A stretch of 64,000 bases of DNA, from NCBI GenBank assembly GCA_017428805.1, contig JAFRQC010000076.1:17549-81548 (forward strand), given 5' to 3'. The DNA is from Prevotella sp. Lineage in GTDB: Bacteria > Bacteroidota > Bacteroidia > Bacteroidales > Bacteroidaceae. Position numbers and translations under genes: made by a program. Under the pieces are notes generated by a model. That model ran no database searches. It had not been told where the DNA came from and worked only from the letters and a program-made list of their open reading frames with translations. This document shows positions 35,802 to 44,415 of the stretch, in pieces; the first letter of the stretch is position 1; the number at the start of each line of letters is the position of its first letter.

Positions 35802-38159
35802 ATGAATATGAACGTTATCAAATCTCTCAATCAGCGTGGTCAGCACAACTGGATTAAAATCCTTTGTCTGGCTGTTGGTCTGGCTACTGGTATTGTATTA
35901 ATAGGTAAGGCTGGTTTCGAACAGTCGTGGGATAAGGACTTTGATACGAGCGACCGCATCTATGTGCTTTACGAGGATGTGATTCGCGATGGCGAATACC
36001 AGCATTACTCACAAACACCGGGTGCAATCGCTCACGGCTTGAAGCGTTACTGCCCGCAGGTTGAGGCCGCTACCCGTTACACAGGCTTTGGTTGGGACCT
36101 GCCACTGGTTACCGAAGACGATAAGCGCATACGTACCAACTTTTTCTTTACCGATAGTTGTTTCTTTGATGTGTTCCCCTACCGTATCCTGGCAGGTAAT
36201 CCTAAGAAGACGCTCAGTCAGCCTAACTACTGCATGATTCCGCAGTCGATAGCCGAGAAACTGGGTGGCGACGTGATTGGTAAGAAGGTGTATTATAATA
36301 AGCGTGGCAATCTGGCACTCACTATTGGCGGTATCTACGAGGATATCCCCCTGAACAGTCGCCTGAACGATTTGGAGGTGCTGGTATCTATGCCCACACT
36401 GCCCCAGATAACCTGGGATGGACGCGACAACTGGGTGGGTAACGACCGCTACTTTGGTTATGTACGATTGGCCAAGGGCATTACCCCCGACGACCTGAAA
36501 CCGCAGATAAAGAAGATGCGCCATGATAACCTGCCTGCCGACGAACTGAAGAAGGCTGGTGTGGATCTCGACTACTCGCTGCGCCCATTGGCCGACTATC
36601 ATACACAGGACGATGCTACACGTCGTATGATATGGATTATCTCGTTGCTGGCCATGGTGCTGATTGGCTGTGCGGTAATGAACTATCTGTTGCTGGTTAT
36701 TGGTGGCATCAGTCGCCGAGCCCGCGAGATGGCTGTACACCGTTGCTATGGTGCCGAGGCACGTAACATCTACGGTCGCGTGATGATAGAGAGTGTGCTG
36801 CACCTGCTGTTGTCGCTGGCACTGGCCGCTGGTTTGCTGTTCATCTTCCAGGATACCATCCAGGAACTTACCGACACGCCACTACTGGTAATCCTTACCA
36901 CAGGTCATAACATCTGGTTCATCGCCCTCACCTGTCTGGTGGTGCTGGTCATCACAGGTCTGGTGCCAGGTTGGGCCTACACCCATATCCCCATGACTGC
37001 GGCGTTTAAGAATTACAATCATGCCCACCGTGTGTGGAAGTTGCTGTTGTTAGGCTTGCAGTTTGCTTCGGCCACCTTCCTCTTTGTGCTGTTGCTGGTG
37101 GTAGGTCGCCAGTATCAGCTGATGGTGAACGATAATCCGGGCTACGACTATTCGACCTTGGCCGATCTCAACACCGACGAACTCTCGTTGACAGAGAAAC
37201 GACTGGTGGTTGAAGAGCTCAAAAAGCTGTCGGGCGTTAAAGGTGTTACCACATCTTATGCCTACTTGCCAGAGATGCAGAGTGGCGATAACATCTTCCT
37301 GCCAGACGATGATAAGGAGTTCATGAATGTGGCCGACTTGTTTGATGTGGGCGATGGCTACTTTGATGTGATGGGCATACCCGTGATTGCTGGTCGCACC
37401 TTTACTGAGCAGACCGACACCATGCGCGAGGCGATGGTAAGTCGAAAGTTCGAGGAGAAGATGAAACAGCTGGCTGGTTGGGATCAGGCTGTAGGCAAGC
37501 AGGTCATCTGTACCTCGTACGAAGGTCCTTACACCATCGTGGGTGTGTTCGACGATCCTCGTATCGGTAGTATCACTTATCCCGACACACGCCCCAGCAT
37601 CTGCTTCTACGATCATAATATGAGGTACACCCACCATATCACCGTGCGTTTCAACAATATGGATGCACTCGATGCCGCCAACAAGCGCTTGCACGAGTTG
37701 ATTCCCGATAATCCTGATGTTTCGCTCCGTCCCTATACCTTGTTGATGACGCAGCTTTATACCGATGCGAAGCGTTTCCGCAGTACCGTGATGATTGGTG
37801 GAATGGTAGCCCTGATAATCGCCCTGATAGGACTGATTGGTTATCTGGCTGGCGAGATGGCTCGCCGACAGAAGGAGATTGCCGTGCGTAAGGTGAACGG
37901 TGCCGATATCATCGATGTGCTACAGCTCTTTATCCGCGATATTCTGCGCCTGGCCCTGCCTGCAGTGGTTATTGGTGCCATTGGTGGCTGGTATGTATCG
38001 CGCTTGTGGTTAGAGCAGTTCAGCGAAAAGGCTGTCCTGTCGCCAGTACTCTTCGGCCTCTGTGCCTTGGCGGTAGTGGTGGTTATCCTCTCGGTGGTTT
38101 GCATTGGCTGTTATCGTGTGGCCACCAGCAATCCAGTTGATTATCTTAAAAATGAATAA
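35802..38159 (+). CDS. FtsX/MacB-type ABC transporter permease 3
   Basis: 785 aa. The elements repeat those of permeases 1 and 2: N-terminal hydrophobic helix (WIKILCLAVGLATGIVLIG), SRRAREMAVHRCYGAEARNIYG at the first coupling region and ARRQKEIAVRKVNGADIIDVLQLFIRDILR at the second, with three C-terminal helices. It has an 8-nt gap to permease 2 and is 28 nt from the ATPase, so these three genes form one unit. Permeases 2 and 3 may pair, or each may form alternative complexes with the shared ATPase. The substrate is unknown. Confidence 0.88.
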   Translation: MNMNVIKSLNQRGQHNWIKILCLAVGLATGIVLIGKAGFEQSWDKDFDTSDRIYVLYEDVIRDGEYQHYSQTPGAIAHGLKRYCPQVEAATRYTGFGWDLPLVTEDDKRIRTNFFFTDSCFFDVFPYRILAGNPKKTLSQPNYCMIPQSIAEKLGGDVIGKKVYYNKRGNLALTIGGIYEDIPLNSRLNDLEVLVSMPTLPQITWDGRDNWVGNDRYFGYVRLAKGITPDDLKPQIKKMRHDNLPADELKKAGVDLDYSLRPLADYHTQDDATRRMIWIISLLAMVLIGCAVMNYLLLVIGGISRRAREMAVHRCYGAEARNIYGRVMIESVLHLLLSLALAAGLLFIFQDTIQELTDTPLLVILTTGHNIWFIALTCLVVLVITGLVPGWAYTHIPMTAAFKNYNHAHRVWKLLLLGLQFASATFLFVLLLVVGRQYQLMVNDNPGYDYSTLADLNTDELSLTEKRLVVEELKKLSGVKGVTTSYAYLPEMQSGDNIFLPDDDKEFMNVADLFDVGDGYFDVMGIPVIAGRTFTEQTDTMREAMVSRKFEEKMKQLAGWDQAVGKQVICTSYEGPYTIVGVFDDPRIGSITYPDTRPSICFYDHNMRYTHHITVRFNNMDALDAANKRLHELIPDNPDVSLRPYTLLMTQLYTDAKRFRSTVMIGGMVALIIALIGLIGYLAGEMARRQKEIAVRKVNGADIIDVLQLFIRDILRLALPAVVIGAIGGWYVSRLWLEQFSEKAVLSPVLFGLCALAVVVVILSVVCIGCYRVATSNPVDYLKNE

Positions 38160-38187
38160 ATAGTAAATTATTAAATTAATTAAGCTT

Positions 38188-38862
38188 ATGATTAAGTTAG
38201 AAAACATTCAGAAGGTGTTCCGTACCGAAGAGGTGGAGACCGTAGCATTGGGCGGTGTATCGCTCGAAGTGAAGAAAGGTGAATTTGTGGCCATCATGGG
38301 GCCTTCGGGCTGTGGCAAGTCTACCTTATTAAATATATTAGGCTTGCTCGACAATCCCACAAGCGGCACTTACTACCTCGATGGCGAGGAAGTGGGCAAG
38401 TTGAAAGAGAGTCAGCGCACGAAGGTCCGCAAGGGCCAGATTGGTTTTGTGTTCCAGAGCTTCAACCTCATTGATGAGTTGAACGTAGAGGAGAACGTGG
38501 AACTGCCGTTGACCTACTTAGGAGTTCCCAAGAAAGAGCGCAAACAGCGTGTGGAAGAAGTGCTTCGCCGTATGGCCATCTCGCATCGTGCCCATCACTT
38601 CCCCCAGCAGCTCTCCGGAGGTCAGCAGCAACGTGTCGCTATTGCCCGTGCCGTCGTGATGAATCCCAAGCTGATCCTCGCCGACGAGCCCACAGGTAAC
38701 CTTGACTCCAAGAACGGACTGGAGGTGATGCAACTGCTCACCCAGCTGAACCAGGAAGGCACAACCGTTCTGATGGTAACCCACTCCGAACGCGATGCCG
38801 GCTATGCCCAGCGTGTCATCAACCTGCTTGACGGCCAGGTTGTCCCTGAAGTCAGTCTTTAG
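38188..38862 (+). CDS. ABC transporter ATP-binding protein (MacB/LolD-like)
   Basis: 224 aa, full length for the family. Walker A GPSGCGKST (38-46), Q-loop GFVFQSFNL, signature LSGGQQQR, Walker B LILADEPTGNLD and switch His in VTHSE. It energises the FtsX-type permeases encoded upstream and is the only ATPase gene of the operon, so it probably serves all three. A strong terminator follows. Confidence 0.93.
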   Translation: MIKLENIQKVFRTEEVETVALGGVSLEVKKGEFVAIMGPSGCGKSTLLNILGLLDNPTSGTYYLDGEEVGKLKESQRTKVRKGQIGFVFQSFNLIDELNVEENVELPLTYLGVPKKERKQRVEEVLRRMAISHRAHHFPQQLSGGQQQRVAIARAVVMNPKLILADEPTGNLDSKNGLEVMQLLTQLNQEGTTVLMVTHSERDAGYAQRVINLLDGQVVPEVSL

Positions 38863-38882
38863 TCTTTAACTAAAATTGATTA

Positions 38883-38929
38883 AATGAAGTGTTAAAACCT
38901 CCTTTCAGCAGTGGTTTTAACACTTCATT
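38883..38929 (+). terminator. Strong terminator after the export operon
   Basis: AATGAAGTGTTAAAACC (38883-38899) pairs perfectly with GGTTTTAACACTTCATT (38913-38929), a 17-bp stem followed by AGTTTTT. Confidence 0.85.
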
Positions 38930-39038
38930 AGTTTTTCAAATGTAACCATTACTTTACCATTTGTACCAATGCGGGGCTTTAGGGAATTACTACAAAGTAT
39001 TTGATATAAATCAATTACATTATTTAATAAAATATTAT

Positions 39039-39046
39039 TAATTTTG
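39039..39046 (+). promoter_or_regulatory. XUS operon -7 element
   Basis: TAATTTTG matches TAnnTTTG, 38 nt upstream of the first SusC start. No good -33 box was found, consistent with an activator-dependent promoter. Confidence 0.5.
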
Positions 39047-39084
39047 CACCCACAAAAAACTAATGTTGAATCAAAATCAGCTAA

Positions 39085-42000
39085 ATGAAACAGTTAATAA
39101 ACTTTGTGGGAACCGCTCTCCCATGGGCAAAAAGGCAATGCCGCTGGTCGGCATTGTCTTTGATGCTCCTGTTCTGCGCCACGGCGTGGGCACAGGGTGG
39201 CATAGCCGTTAAGGGAACGGTTGTCGATGCGAACGGAGAGGCGCTGATAGGTGCCTCCGTTGTGGTTAAGGGAAATACGTCGGTAGGTACGGTGACGGAC
39301 TTCGACGGTAATTTCGCCTTTAGTGTCCCATCAGAGTCCTCGACCATCGTGGTCTCGTATGTGGGAATGAACACCGAAGAGTTGAAAGTCGGCAAGCGGC
39401 GCACGTTCAACGTGACGCTGAGCGACAACACCCAGCTTTCGGAAGTGATCGTCGTTGGTTTCGGCCAGCAGAAGAAGGCCTCTGTGGTGGGTGCCATTAC
39501 CCAGACCACGGGTGAAGTGCTTGAACGTTCAGCAGGTATCGGTAGTGTGAGTGCTGCGCTGACGGGTAACGTCCCCGGTGTTGCCACCATCGCCTCTACC
39601 GGTCAGCCGGGTGAAGAGGATCCGCGAATCTATATCCGTGGTGCTGCTGCCTGGAACACGGACGCCCAGCCGCTGATCCTCGTGGATGGTGTGGAGCGTG
39701 AGATCAAGTCGGTGGATGTGACATCTGTCGCTACCGTCTCAGTGCTGAAGGACGCCTCTGCCACCGCCGTCTATGGTGTGAAGGGCGCTAACGGTGTTAT
39801 CCTGATTACCACCAAGCGTGGTGTGGAAGGCAAGGCCAGAATTGACGTTGGCTTCAACGCTACCTTGAAGGCCGTGTCGAAACTCCCGCGCAAGTACGAT
39901 TCATACGACGGTTATATGTTCCGTAACCAGGCCATCGAGCACGAGATTGCCATCGGCGGTGACGCTTCTTGGGCTTACTACCGTCCGCAGACATTCATCG
40001 ACAACTTCCGCAATCAGGATCATACCGTCAAGCCTCACTATGCTGCTGACGGTACCTACCTCGGCGAATACAGTCAGGCAGAGCGCTATGCCAACGTTGA
40101 CTGGCAGGACGAGATGTTTGAATCAACAGCGTTCTCATATAATACGAACCTGAATATCTCCGGTGGTACACAGTTCGTGAAGTATTTCGTGGCCTTCGAC
40201 TTCCAGAACGAGGGTGATATGACAAAGGTATGGGATAACCATCAGGGTTACACCGGCGGTTATGCCTACAACCGTTTGAATGTGCGTTCGAACCTGGACT
40301 TCCAGATTACAAAGACCACTCAGTTCAAAGTGAACCTGGCAGGTTCGAATGCCCAGCAGAAGACCCCGCGTTACTATTATGGTAATAACGGTGAGTTCTT
40401 CCAGCAGCAGAAGTGGGCCGGTGCCTACGGTATGGCGCCTAACCTCTTCCCCGTTCAGTTCTCTGACGGATCGTGGGGTTACTATCCGCTGGTTTCCAAC
40501 ATTGAGAACTCTCCGGCCAGTGTGGCCACATCGGGTTATGAGTTGAAGACCATCACCCGCGTGTTCACCGACTTTGCCCTTGAGCAGAAGCTCGACTTCA
40601 TCACGAAAGGTCTTGTAGCCCGTGGTACTATCTCCTGGGATAACCAGTTCAATGAGAGCGACCGTGGTATCTCCGACCTGCACACCACGAAGAAGGCGTA
40701 TATGCTTCCTGAGGTAGGTCAGATGCTTTGGGAGAACGAAATCAATGCCACGACAGGTTTCGACTTCTATGAGAGCCGCGACTGGTCAACGGTGGCTGGT
40801 ACGGTAGGTTATACGGGCCGTGCTACGGAAATGTCGCTCCAGCTCTTCTGGGGTCGTCAGTTCGGTGACCACAACGTGACGGTGATGGGTAACTGGAAGC
40901 GTCGTATCCAGGCTGGTAATGCCGACCTTGAGGATCGTCGTGAGGACTGGGTGTTCCGTTCCACCTACGACTATAAGGGCAGGTATTTCGCCGAGGTCAA
41001 CGGTGCGTACAACGGTTCACAGAAGTTCTCTCCGGACAACCGTTTCGTATTCTTCGCTTCAGGAGCCTTAGGCTGGATGCTCTCGGAAGAGAAATTCATG
41101 AAGAAGTTGAAAGATAAGAAGATTATTGATATGTTCAAAATCCGTGGTTCTATCGGTGAGATTGGTGATGATGCCGGTGGTGCCCGTTGGGCTTACCTGA
41201 CCACTTGGGAAGTTACGAACAATAGTAAAGGTTTTAACATGGGTCTTGACGGCTCTGAAAGCCCGTTCATCGGATATAAGGAAGCGGTGATTGCCAACCC
41301 TGACCTCCGATGGGCAACGGTCGTGAAGAAGAACATCGGTTTCGACTACGCTTTCCTCGGCGGTATGTTCGCAGGTAGCTTCGACTACTTCCGCGACGAC
41401 CGTAAGGACATCTTCATCTCAGGTAGCAACCGTTCTGTGCCTTCATACTACGGTGCCGCCACGAACCCCGACATCAACAAGGGTAAGATGAAGAACCACG
41501 GTTTCGAGTTTGAACTCCGTTTCAACAAGGTATTGAACAACGGCATGCGCTTCTGGGCAAACGCCAACTACACCTACGCGCATAACGAAATCATAGAAAA
41601 GGATGACCCCGCACTGATTCCTGCCTACCGCAAGGCTGAGGGCTATTCTCAGGGTCAGTACACCTCGTTTATCGACAATGGTTTCATCAGCACATACGAT
41701 GAATTATATAGTACGCCTGCACGCGAGAAGGACGACAGCCAGGTGCTTATCGGCGACCACTATATCGTTGACTTCAACGGTGACGGTGTCGTTGACGAGA
41801 CTAACGACCAGGCTCCTTACGGTTACACCGGCACGCCGGAACACACCTACAACGCCACGATCGGCTGGGAGTGGAAGGGCTGGAGCTGCTTTGCCCAGTT
41901 GTACGGTGCCACGGGTGTCACACGTGACGTAGGCCTCCATTCTTTCAATAATAAGCTTCTGACTGTATATGACAATGGTACTTGGTGGAATCCCGTTGAC

Positions 42001-42300
42001 GGCGGTGGCGAAGTCGTCGTTCCGCGATTCACCACGCAGGTATCCTACAACGACGGTACACAGTATCTCTACGACGGCTCCTATTTCCGTCTGAAGAACG
42101 TGGAGCTGGCTTATACATGGACGAAGGGCTGGATCAAGAAGCTCGGTTTCACAAGCCTGAAGCTGTATGTGAACGGCAACAACCTCTTCCTGATCACCAA
42201 GATGCCTGATGACCGTGAGAGTAACTACGGATTCAGCGGCGGCGGTGGTGCCTACCCGACTGTGAGACGTTATAACTTCGGAATTAAGCTTAACATCTAA
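39085..42300 (+). CDS. xusA: SusC/RagA-type TonB-dependent transporter (XusA-like)
   Basis: 1071 aa. Signal peptide with an extended n-region (cleavage near ATAWAQ), CarboxypepD-regulatory-like domain (KGTVVDANGEALIGASVVVKGNTSVGTVTDFDGNFAFSV, about 41-115), plug (QLSEVIVVGFGQQKKASVVGAI, YIRGAAAW, DASATAVYGVKGANGVILITTKRG) and a 22-strand barrel ending FGIKLNI. SusC proteins import oligosaccharides with a SusD lid. The order susC-susD-susC-susD-xusE matches the conserved xylan utilisation system of xylanolytic Bacteroidetes, hence the symbol, assigned by synteny. Confidence 0.92.
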   Translation: MKQLINFVGTALPWAKRQCRWSALSLMLLFCATAWAQGGIAVKGTVVDANGEALIGASVVVKGNTSVGTVTDFDGNFAFSVPSESSTIVVSYVGMNTEELKVGKRRTFNVTLSDNTQLSEVIVVGFGQQKKASVVGAITQTTGEVLERSAGIGSVSAALTGNVPGVATIASTGQPGEEDPRIYIRGAAAWNTDAQPLILVDGVEREIKSVDVTSVATVSVLKDASATAVYGVKGANGVILITTKRGVEGKARIDVGFNATLKAVSKLPRKYDSYDGYMFRNQAIEHEIAIGGDASWAYYRPQTFIDNFRNQDHTVKPHYAADGTYLGEYSQAERYANVDWQDEMFESTAFSYNTNLNISGGTQFVKYFVAFDFQNEGDMTKVWDNHQGYTGGYAYNRLNVRSNLDFQITKTTQFKVNLAGSNAQQKTPRYYYGNNGEFFQQQKWAGAYGMAPNLFPVQFSDGSWGYYPLVSNIENSPASVATSGYELKTITRVFTDFALEQKLDFITKGLVARGTISWDNQFNESDRGISDLHTTKKAYMLPEVGQMLWENEINATTGFDFYESRDWSTVAGTVGYTGRATEMSLQLFWGRQFGDHNVTVMGNWKRRIQAGNADLEDRREDWVFRSTYDYKGRYFAEVNGAYNGSQKFSPDNRFVFFASGALGWMLSEEKFMKKLKDKKIIDMFKIRGSIGEIGDDAGGARWAYLTTWEVTNNSKGFNMGLDGSESPFIGYKEAVIANPDLRWATVVKKNIGFDYAFLGGMFAGSFDYFRDDRKDIFISGSNRSVPSYYGAATNPDINKGKMKNHGFEFELRFNKVLNNGMRFWANANYTYAHNEIIEKDDPALIPAYRKAEGYSQGQYTSFIDNGFISTYDELYSTPAREKDDSQVLIGDHYIVDFNGDGVVDETNDQAPYGYTGTPEHTYNATIGWEWKGWSCFAQLYGATGVTRDVGLHSFNNKLLTVYDNGTWWNPVDGGGEVVVPRFTTQVSYNDGTQYLYDGSYFRLKNVELAYTWTKGWIKKLGFTSLKLYVNGNNLFLITKMPDDRESNYGFSGGGGAYPTVRRYNFGIKLNI

Positions 42301-42302
42301 GC

Positions 42303-42343
42303 GGCCTGCGGCCTGAATGATAAATGATAAATGATAAATTATA
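42303..42343. repeat. GC hairpin plus (AATGATA) heptamer tract, gap 1 of XUS
   Basis: GGCCTGCGGCC (42303-42313), then AATGATA three times (42316-42336) and AATTATA, between the first SusC stop and SusD. Confidence 0.9.
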
Positions 42344-42348
42344 AAGTT

Positions 42349-44367
42349 ATGAAATATAGTAATAACATAAAATCCCTTTTGTGTGGTTCGCTGCTCCTTG
42401 TGGCAGGCGCTTCCATCACGTCCTGCACCGACTGGCTCGACAAGGATCCGGAGTCTATCGTGGCAGAGGATGAGGCCTTCAAGAACTTCCGCAACTTCCA
42501 GGGATATATTGAGGAAATCTATAACCTGATTCCTGATAAGGAGAAGGTTAACTATTGTACTGCATGGAATTTCGGTGATGACGCTGTTCACAATCCCGAG
42601 GGCTATGCACACATGGATCACCAGGTGGATCTTGGTAACTATCGTAACTGGGTTAGCAACACACAGTGCTGGTTAAAAGGTGGCACCTATAATGGCAGGC
42701 GTCAGTCACTCTGGGATAACTCTTGGTACTGCATCCGTAAGTGTAACATGGGTATTGCGAATATCAAGTCTCTCGTAGGAACAGACGAAGAGCGTGACCT
42801 GTTGCTCGGACAGATGTATTTCTTCCGTGCATGGTGGCATTTCGAAGTGATGTGCTATTTCGGTGGCATGCCATACATTGATGAGGCTTTTGGTTCCGAA
42901 ATCCCTGAACTTCCTCGCCTTTCTTTCCAGGAGTGTGCTGACCGTTGTGCTGAGGATTTTGAAAGGGCTTACGATCTGCTGCCTTACGACTGGGACGAGA
43001 CACTGGCCGGTATGCAGACTGGAGGAAAGAACGACCTGCGTGTCAACAAGTTCATGGCACTCTGCTATCTGGGTAAGTGCTATCTCTGGGCAGGTTCTCC
43101 CCTTATGAAGGAATTTGAGAAGACCAAGAACGGTGGTACTGCCCAGCTCCTGGGTGCCAGCAGCAACGGCAAGACCTACGATTATGATGTGGACTACTGT
43201 AAGAAGGCCGCTGAAGCCCTCGGCAAGGCACTTGACCTGGTCAAGAAGGGAACGGTGAAGTATAAACTGGCAGAGTACAGGTATTCCAACATCTACGATC
43301 ACGAGCGTGACGAGAATGCGGAGTCCTGCTATTCAGACATCTTCTATACTGTAAAACAGAATTGGATGATGCCTGGTTCTACGGAGGCCATCTTCCGTGG
43401 CGCATATCCTGGTACGAACTCTGCCAACTGGAACTGCGCTAAGATCTTCGGTCCCAAGGTTGCAGGTCTCGTGGCTCACGACAACATCATTCACCATCCG
43501 ACAGCCAACCTCGTTGATCAGTATGGTATGGCCAATGGACAGCCTATCTATCTTGTTCAGAATGGTCAGTATGTGCTGAACGAGAAGTCTGGATGGGATC
43601 CTGAGCATCCCTATAAGGATCGTGACCCGCGCTTATATCACGATATCGTGTTCGATGGTTTCCACTATGTACTCAGCACAGACGCCCTGGATGGCGAGCA
43701 GAAGAAACTCGAGTATTGCGATCTCTTCACCGGTGGTGCCATGCGTGCCATCGACAATGCCAGCAGCACGGGCTATTTCATCCAGAAGCTGATTCCTCAC
43801 CAGTGTAACGAAGGTGACAGATGGTACGACTGGGATTATGCCTTCCAGTGCTATCTGCCCTACATGCGCCTGGCTGATGTCTATCTGATGTATGCCGAGG
43901 CAATGGCTGCCATCGCCAATTCAGCCAGCGACCTGAAGGACAGACCTACCTACTGCCCGTCGTACTCTGCTGTTGAAGCCATCAACGCCCTCCGCGACCG
44001 TGTGAACTCTGAAGACTATCCTATGGAGCATGTCGTAGCCAACTGTATGGACACCAGGGAACACTTCATTGACGAGGTACGCCGTGAGCGCGCTGTGGAG
44101 CTTTCCTTCGAAGGCTTCCGCTGGTGTGACCTCCAGCGCTGGCTCCTCCTGACAGAGCCTCCTTACACGGTGAAATACTCTCATGAGTTCGAGCGTCTGG
44201 AAGCTGATGCCTGGTTTAAGGATCACGATCCGAAGGACGCCAAGATCGGTAACTTCCGCAAGGCAGATCTGATCAGCCGTCGTCTGGAATCCAAGCACTA
44301 CTGGTTCCCGCTTCCTGACAAGGACACCTATCTGTATGCAAACTTCCCACAGAACCCGGGATGGTAA
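42349..44367 (+). CDS. xusB: SusD/RagB-family lipoprotein (XusB-like)
   Basis: 672 aa from the ATG at 42349; the ATG at 42331 would fall inside the repeat tract. Lipoprotein signal with ITSC (Cys26). SusD pattern: DWLDKDPESIVAEDEAFKNFRNFQGYIEEIYNLIP, a TPR region (ARGQMYFFRAWWHFEVMCYFGGMPYIDE-like) and C-terminal EVRRERAVELSFEGFRWCDLQRWLLL and YWFPLPDKD. It caps the XusA transporter and binds xylan fragments at the cell surface. It is longer than the usual 500-600 aa, consistent with an expanded glycan-binding loop. Confidence 0.92.
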   Translation: MKYSNNIKSLLCGSLLLVAGASITSCTDWLDKDPESIVAEDEAFKNFRNFQGYIEEIYNLIPDKEKVNYCTAWNFGDDAVHNPEGYAHMDHQVDLGNYRNWVSNTQCWLKGGTYNGRRQSLWDNSWYCIRKCNMGIANIKSLVGTDEERDLLLGQMYFFRAWWHFEVMCYFGGMPYIDEAFGSEIPELPRLSFQECADRCAEDFERAYDLLPYDWDETLAGMQTGGKNDLRVNKFMALCYLGKCYLWAGSPLMKEFEKTKNGGTAQLLGASSNGKTYDYDVDYCKKAAEALGKALDLVKKGTVKYKLAEYRYSNIYDHERDENAESCYSDIFYTVKQNWMMPGSTEAIFRGAYPGTNSANWNCAKIFGPKVAGLVAHDNIIHHPTANLVDQYGMANGQPIYLVQNGQYVLNEKSGWDPEHPYKDRDPRLYHDIVFDGFHYVLSTDALDGEQKKLEYCDLFTGGAMRAIDNASSTGYFIQKLIPHQCNEGDRWYDWDYAFQCYLPYMRLADVYLMYAEAMAAIANSASDLKDRPTYCPSYSAVEAINALRDRVNSEDYPMEHVVANCMDTREHFIDEVRRERAVELSFEGFRWCDLQRWLLLTEPPYTVKYSHEFERLEADAWFKDHDPKDAKIGNFRKADLISRRLESKHYWFPLPDKDTYLYANFPQNPGW

Positions 44368-44369
44368 GC

Positions 44370-44410
44370 GGCCTGCAGCCTAAATGATGAATGATAAATG
44401 ATAAAAGATA
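44370..44410. repeat. GC hairpin plus heptamer tract, gap 2 of XUS
   Basis: GCGGCCTGCAGCC, then AATGATG, AATGATA, AATGATA (44383-44403) and AAAGATA. Confidence 0.88.
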
Positions 44411-44415
44411 TAGAT